DNA from: Certhia americana | Lineage: Eukaryota > Chordata > Aves > Passeriformes > Certhiidae | DNA length: 64,000 nucleotides | Assembly: GCA_018697195.1 (NCBI GenBank) | Contig: CM031873.1 | Span: 4,527,063 to 4,591,062 of the forward strand | Reading direction: 5' to 3' | In this document: piece after piece, positions 58,801 through 64,000 of the stretch | Layout of the letters: each line of letters begins with the position of its first letter | Position numbering within the stretch: the stretch's first letter is position 1 | Program-made: the position numbers and the translations under genes | The notes under the pieces: model-generated | Databases searched by the model: none | What the model was told of the DNA's origin: nothing | What the model saw: only the letters and a program-made list of their open reading frames with translations

Positions 58801-61800
58801 GGTGATCTAAAGATAGTGCATTGCCATGAACCTAAACAACATGAAATTAGGAACACATTTGTGTTCTGACCTCTGGCTGCAGGGAGCTGGGTCACAAAGC
58901 TAAACCCAGGGTGGTGTTTTTTGTGACTGGGTGGGAGATGAGCCCTGCTTCGGTGGGAGATAGTACATTCAAAGGACTTGCAGCAGCCTCCCTCAGCTGA
59001 AGGAGGATTTCTGGTAGCAAATGTATTCTTTAGGTCATCTTGCCAGCACATGAGAGGTTGGCAGAGGAGAGTCAGAGCATCTCTGTGCAGTTTAGGTGGA
59101 ACACAGACTGTGGTTGAGCAGGCTCATGTGGAGCTTTCTGTGCTGGCCAGCACAGCTTTAGGGGAAGTTCCTTCACCAGGAGTGGCCTGGTAGGAGTAGA
59201 GGAAGATGTGCCTGGGATTTGCCAGTAGTTGGGCTGCATGGCTTTGGCTTGATTGGAACAAGTGATTGCAGTGGCAGATGAGCAGTAGGGACTTTTCTTC
59301 AAATATCCAGTCACGCTGGGTGGATGGAGAGAGGCAGAGGAGAGCTCAGATTGTATCTAAACAGATTGTATCCAGGAAGCTGCCATTCCCTTTCCTGGCT
59401 GTTCTTATACTGGGGGATTAGGAAGTGCACTGCAGAGCTGCCATTGTGCTGGCTGGACCATGACTGATCTTTATTTAAAGATTTACTAAAGTTTGAAAAG
59501 CAATTCGGAGTCAGCTGTGGCTTGATTTGGCCACAGTCAGGCACAGCACAGACCCTCTGTCCTCTGCTCCAGCTCCTTCTGAGTCTGCACCAGTTCCTGA
59601 AGTCTGTAGATGTGGGGAGACTTGGGAGTTTGCAGAGCCGAGAACAGGGAAAATGTTTACAGTGAAGAGAATATTGCCAAAATAAAGTATAATTAAGAAC
59701 TTTGTGTCTCTTCAAATTGAATGTTTGTGCTGTGAGCTGGCCGGAAGCTCCCCACGGAGATAACCTGACAAATGTCTTGGATTCCAGTCACAGAGGAGGA
59801 GAAGGAAACATAACCTGGGCTGAGGGCACTTCTCAGTGGCACTGAAACAGGCTCTGATGGCACAAAATACTCTGGAGTACATTTGCCCTTTGAAATTTGA
59901 TTCAGCTGAACATGGAGTCTCTTTGGTTGCCCTTTGTCTTGAGAGCCTGGTACAGTGGTTTTTGACAGTCTTCAGTGGAGCATTTTAAAGTACAATCTGA
60001 TAAAACCTCACAGAGTTTCCTAAAATACTGAAGTGTGTCACTTCCTCATTAAAGTATAGGTGACTCCTGAGCTTTTTGCATTTAGATGTGAATTTGAGAC
60101 AGGTTTTATAAACACTTTTGTATTCACAGCTTAATATCCTCTTGGCATGTTTTGAGACTGCAGAATGTTAGATCATCCTTCCTGGGCAGTGTTTACAGAG
60201 AGATTCCAGATCAATAGGAATTTCTACTGGCCAGTTGTTCTGAGGAGGATTTTTAAAGCCATCAAGAGGGGTTTTTTTCTCTTAGATGCTTTCATAGCCC
60301 AGAGGAGTTGATTTAGTGATGGAGCTGGCGTGAGGATAGCAGCTCATTTTGCTTGTGGAGATGTGTTATTTTTCCCAGAAGCAGCTTTATCTCTGCTGGG
60401 TGTGTGGTCTGGGTTACCTGCAGTGGCACCTTCTCTGTCCTAGGGCAAGTCTGCCTGTGTCTGCAGACAAGTGATCAGTAACTGTGGTACAACCAATTGG
60501 GAGCTTCAGGATGGAGAGGATTTTGAGAGAAAAGAGTTGGGATGGAAGAGAAAACAAGGGAGAGGTAATAGGAAGGGGAAATCTATCTTTGAACTGTGGC
60601 TGCTGCCAAGCTGTGTGGTTGATAAGGTTGTGCTCTTGCCCTTGACTTCCATGCAAATATCCCTTTTGATAAAAGTCCTCTGGAATTTGGTGCTTTATGG
60701 CAGGAGTTGCACCAACAGTCCCCCCTTTATTGTCCTTGACTCAGTCAAGGTTTATCAGACGCCTTCCCTGGCTGATATCTTGTCTAACCAAAGCCTGCAG
60801 GAAGGGATTTGGTGCAAGGTGTGCCCCTGGGGTGCACATATCTCAGCTGCTCTGGGGGAGCTGCCTGTGGATCCTGCTTTGTCTGTGGCTCCTGGGACTC
60901 TGGAACGCTGCAGGCAGGGCTGGTCTGGGACTTTGATGGGCAGTTTTATCTTGTATCCACTGCTCTTGTTTACTTGCAGTGAACAGTTGAGACAGAACTG
61001 GGATTTATTGTCTGACTAGATCCACTCATTCCTCTAAGTTGGCATCTGTGTCCTGTATCTTCTGCTGCTCCCTGTACCCAGGGTTGACAACTGAGTTGTT
61101 TCAGTGCCCCAAGCCAAGCTGTTTTAGTGTTCCTCTTGCCGTGGGGGAGCAAAATTGCCATTCTGTTTTCTTGTTTCAGCAGCCCACAAACTGCATTGCT
61201 GCTGTATGGTGAATAGGAGAGCACTGGGCTCTGGCTGCTGCTGGCTGCATCATGGAATCGTGAAGTTTTGGAAAAGACCTTTAAGACTGAGCACAGCTGT
61301 TAACCTGGCTCTTCCAAAGCCACCACTAAACCACATCCCAAGTGCTGTATCTACATGTCTTTTAAATCCCTCCAAGGATGGTGACTCCACCACTTTCATG
61401 GGCAGTGGTACAACATGAAAACATTTCCCCTTAAGCACCACAAATATGGTTTTGTTTGCCACCACTTAGCACTGAAAGTGCCACCTTCCAAGGGGTATAT
61501 TTGCTGAGATGAGTCTGGCTGGACTGGTTTGGAAGCTTTCCTTCCTACCATGAGATTCAGGGCTGGCAAAGAGCGCTTGCACAGTCTCTCCAATGGATTT
61601 TTTTTCCCCCCAGTACTGAGGTGGGATTGTGCTGTCTGCTGTGAAGTCAGGGCGCACTGCCTCCAAGGGAAACTTGCAAGACTTGCCATGCAGTTGTGGA
61701 GGAACAAGTGTGAGTCATTAAACATTTCCCACCACACACTGCTCTGGGGTGGGTGGATGTGTGTGTGTGTGTATGTTTCTGAGCTTGTTTGGACTCGGAT

Positions 61801-63514
61801 GCCTTAGCAGTGATTAGGACTAAGCTTGATGGTTGCAAATGCCAGACTGTCCCAGTCAGGACAGCAGGATCCCACCTGCAAAACTCACCTCTGGTGTGGG
61901 TCTGTCCCTGAGTTGCCCAGGATTGCTTTCACTTGACCAGCTGCTAGCTTTTTTTGAAGATACTGAAGGTGCTGAGGATGCCTTTGCACTGCAGCTGCAA
62001 GTTTTAACCCAGCTGGACTGAGAGGAGCTCAGTTAGAGATCTGTGAGACTTGTCTGGCCTGGGCTGCAGGGTGATGCTGCAGTTGGTACCCAAGCAAGGC
62101 TAGTGACAGTCTGGCACATCCAACTCTCGAGGTGCCAGTTTAGTCACCAGCCCAGCCATTGCAAAACATGCTGCCAGACACTCGGTGGGGAGGGTGTGTG
62201 TGCCAGAGACGTGCTTTGGAGCCAGCTAAGCAAACATATCCCATGGCATCCAAGTGTCTGTTATCTCAGCTGTCCCAGGCACGCTCTCCAGGCCAGTTTC
62301 TAGCTGGGACCTCCAGCTCTGGCTCACAGCTGAGCCCAGCAGTTGCTGGTGGGACAGAAGCATGCCAGGGTCAGGCTGTGTTGCTCTTTCACTTCTGCAA
62401 GCACAGATCTTTGTGACAATTGAAGTGCAAGGCCGAGTTAGTGGGTAAGGAGATGGAGTGAAACTGACTGCTGAAGGCTGTAGACCAGGAAAAAGCCCAG
62501 CAGAAGATACAGACTCTTCTGTTTAGGGTTAGTCCTGATCTGCAGAATTTTGGCACGTATCCAGGTAAATACTGTACAAGTGCAGACAGGAAACTGGTGC
62601 TATAATCAGCATGGTGAACAAAGGTATTTTTCAGGCATAAACTGTTTTCCTAATTCATTGTTTGGCCATGGCTACAGAGCAGATCCCAGGAGAGGAGGGA
62701 ATTGCCCTGGCTCCAGCTCACTTGGCCCAAGCATCTCATTGCTGCAGGGTCTCAGAGCTGAGGCTCTAGGTGAAAGCAAAAATGCCTTTAAGTACTTACT
62801 AATGGATTACTTGTCAATACAGTTAAATACTGAAGTGTCACCTGAGGGAAAAGTCTGCATTTTGAGGCCTTTTAAAATGCTCTTCAAAGTCTTTGTTTTG
62901 TAAGAGAGAAATTAAAAAGAGAAGGAGGGTGACTAATCTTTGTTGTGATGAGTGTTGTAGATTTGATATTTGAGAAAAGGAAGGAGTAATTTGAAAAAAT
63001 AAAAAAATTGAAGTCAAAAATCTCATTAATCGTTTGAGTTATTTCAGAAGGAAGGTTCAAGGAGGAAAAAAAAGGAAAATAAGTGGGAGTCAAAAAAAGT
63101 GACTCAGGTGCCATTAATTGAGTCTGAGTAAATCATTCAACTCTAGTTGCACATCAAACCTGCCCAAGGAAGCATTGCACAGCCTGGCAAGGTGTCCTTT
63201 GCCATCAGTAATCACAGCCTGTGGTCAGTCTTACAGGCTTTGGGTACAGCAGTGACCTGCTGTGCATTGCTGTATCCCAGGGCCCTCTCAGGGACATCAG
63301 AGGGAAGGAGAACCCCAGAGAAGGGATGATGTGGTTCTGCAGCCTGGCTGGCTCACTCAGCTCCCTCTTGGGCAGTGGTGTGTAACGTGATCCAGTCTCT
63401 GCTTTGCAGCACAAACTGCTGGGTTTCTCCGTGTCCTAACATCCTTTTTTTTTCTTTCCAGGCGTCTCGGTGCTGAGCTGGGGAAATCTGTGGTGTACCA
63501 AGAAACCAATGGAG
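55790..63514 (+). CDS. PRPSAP1: PRPSAP1, PRPP synthetase-associated protein 1 (exons 1-2 only, 3'-incomplete)
   Basis: PRPSAP1 (PAP39) is a catalytically inactive homologue of phosphoribosyl-pyrophosphate synthetase. It binds PRPS1/2 and dampens PRPP production for nucleotide synthesis in the cytosol. The window holds its first two coding exons, 27 codons plus split Glu, then 17 codons plus one base. They join as MNAARSGYRVFSANSTAAS then GAELGKSVVYQETNG, close to the human start as I remember it. The remaining exons (over 300 residues) lie right of the window. The start chosen is the ATG at 55790, matching the 356-residue human form. An in-frame ATG at 55709 could add 27 residues. Intron 1 is 7.6 kb. 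Confidence 0.95.
57846..57937 (+). other. 92-nt imperfect hairpin (miRNA-precursor-like or MITE-like)
   Basis: The left arm (57846-57882) and right arm (57902-57937) pair over about 30 positions with two internal mismatches (57861/57922 and 57865/57918), one bulged T (57870), G-T wobbles and a 19-base loop. Size and structure fit a pre-miRNA or a short inverted-repeat element. No known miRNA was recognised. Confidence 0.6.
61250..61412 (-). repeat. CR1 LINE fragment, antisense
   Basis: Opens with catggaatcg, the antisense CR1 3' terminus, followed by aagacctttaagac, ccaaagccaccactaaacc, and tttaaatccctccaaggatg before the CR1-like homology fades near 61412. Inserted in PRPSAP1 intron 1. Confidence 0.85.
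61758..61773 (+). repeat. (GT)n microsatellite, short
   Basis: About eight GT dinucleotides in PRPSAP1 intron 1. Confidence 0.75.
63462..63514 (+). CDS. PRPSAP1: PRPSAP1 exon 2
   Basis: One base completing Glu, 17 codons and one base: RLGAELGKSVVYQETNG. Acceptor tttctttccag, donor gtaaga. The next exon lies beyond the window. Confidence 0.96.
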
Positions 63515-64000
63515 GTAAGAGAAATCTCTCCTATTTGCACTTGTTTTAAGGTAATCTTAGAAATGCTGGGTAACTCCATTGGCCAGACCTGTTTAAGAAG
63601 TGCAGTGATTCAGCTGTGATGTTTCTGCTGCTCCATGGCTGACCTTGGACAAGGCAATTAAACGTGTTCCTTGTTTTCCCTGGTTATCTTGTTTGTTTGC
63701 CCGTCTGCAAACTGTCCTCTAGAGTCCTGCCTCAAGTTTTAGCTGCTGCCAAATCTTTTATGCTCCTATGCTGAGCAAAACATCTCCAGGTTTAAAACTA
63801 ATACCCTGCTTTTTCTGTGCCCCGTCTTGTCAGCTTCTAAATTATCCCTTTCTTTCAGCCTTTCCCTGCCACACAGAATTTACAGCTGCCCTTGCTTTTA
63901 AAAGTGCAAATTCATGGCTGTGCTGGGGAAAATGCCTCTTGGAGGTTGCTTTTTTTTTAAAGGAGGTTAACACTCTGCAAGTGTCCATTTTCAGATGCTG
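63515..64000 (+). other. PRPSAP1: PRPSAP1 intron 2 (5' part)
   Basis: Sequence after the gtaaga donor to the window edge. Nothing recognisable was seen. Confidence 0.85.

Larger units (their letters stand above)
55873..63461 (+). other. PRPSAP1: PRPSAP1 intron 1
   Basis: 7.6 kb with gtaagt donor and tttccag acceptor. Recognised contents are a hairpin at 57846-57937, a CR1 fragment at 61250-61412, a T run near 57000, and GT repeats at 61758-61773. No exon or RNA gene was otherwise recognised. Confidence 0.85.

Noticed and set aside
1..64000. CRISPR arrays, phage or insertion sequences, operons, tRNA or rRNA genes, intact endogenous retroviruses
   Set aside because: None seen on either strand by eye. 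The window is a vertebrate nuclear locus, and the only mobile-element traces recognised are CR1 fragments.

Overview
This is a vertebrate nuclear locus, almost certainly from a bird. It carries spliced genes with GT-AG (and one GC-AG) introns, CpG-island promoters, and diverged CR1 LINE fragments of the kind that dominate bird genomes. Introns are compact. The gene order UBE2O - SPHK1 - PRPSAP1 matches, inverted, the order I know from human 17q25.1. There is no sign of a prokaryote, phage, CRISPR array or operon.

Layout: (1) 1-38450, + strand: UBE2O, the giant E2/E3 hybrid ubiquitin-conjugating enzyme. Exon 1 lies left of the window. Seventeen coding exons (numbered 2-18 here) run from 9649 to 35484 and join in phase into 1178 residues, with the catalytic Cys codon at 32530. 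A 3' UTR of up to about 3 kb follows. (2) 38451-40337: a tail-to-tail gap with no recognised gene, ending in a run of 47 T. (3) 40338-47659 (promoter to about 48110), - strand: SPHK1, sphingosine kinase 1, five coding exons, 517 residues. It has an SPHK2-like N-terminal extension that human SPHK1 lacks. Its large first intron holds a 24-bp minisatellite with a 10-N assembly gap. (4) 48111-54699: intergenic space between the divergent SPHK1 and PRPSAP1 promoters, mostly featureless. It holds one codon-biased exon-like segment near 53.9 kb and a very AT-rich block at 54.3-54.7 kb. (5) 54700-64000, + strand: CpG-island promoter, exons 1 and 2 of PRPSAP1 (PRPP synthetase-associated protein 1), and its long first intron. 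The rest of PRPSAP1 lies right of the window.

The three genes do not form a pathway: ubiquitin conjugation, sphingolipid signalling and nucleotide-precursor regulation. Their proximity is conserved synteny. I found no convincing novel multi-gene system. The points most worth a second look are: a 92-nt near-perfect hairpin in PRPSAP1 intron 1; alternative in-frame starts of PRPSAP1 with an overlapping uORF and a TATA motif between them; the SPHK2-like N-terminus of SPHK1; a GC-AG intron inside the UBC-coding part of UBE2O; and the unassigned exon-like segment. Exon boundaries were set by reading frame, splice consensus and remembered human homologues; no alignment or search was run.
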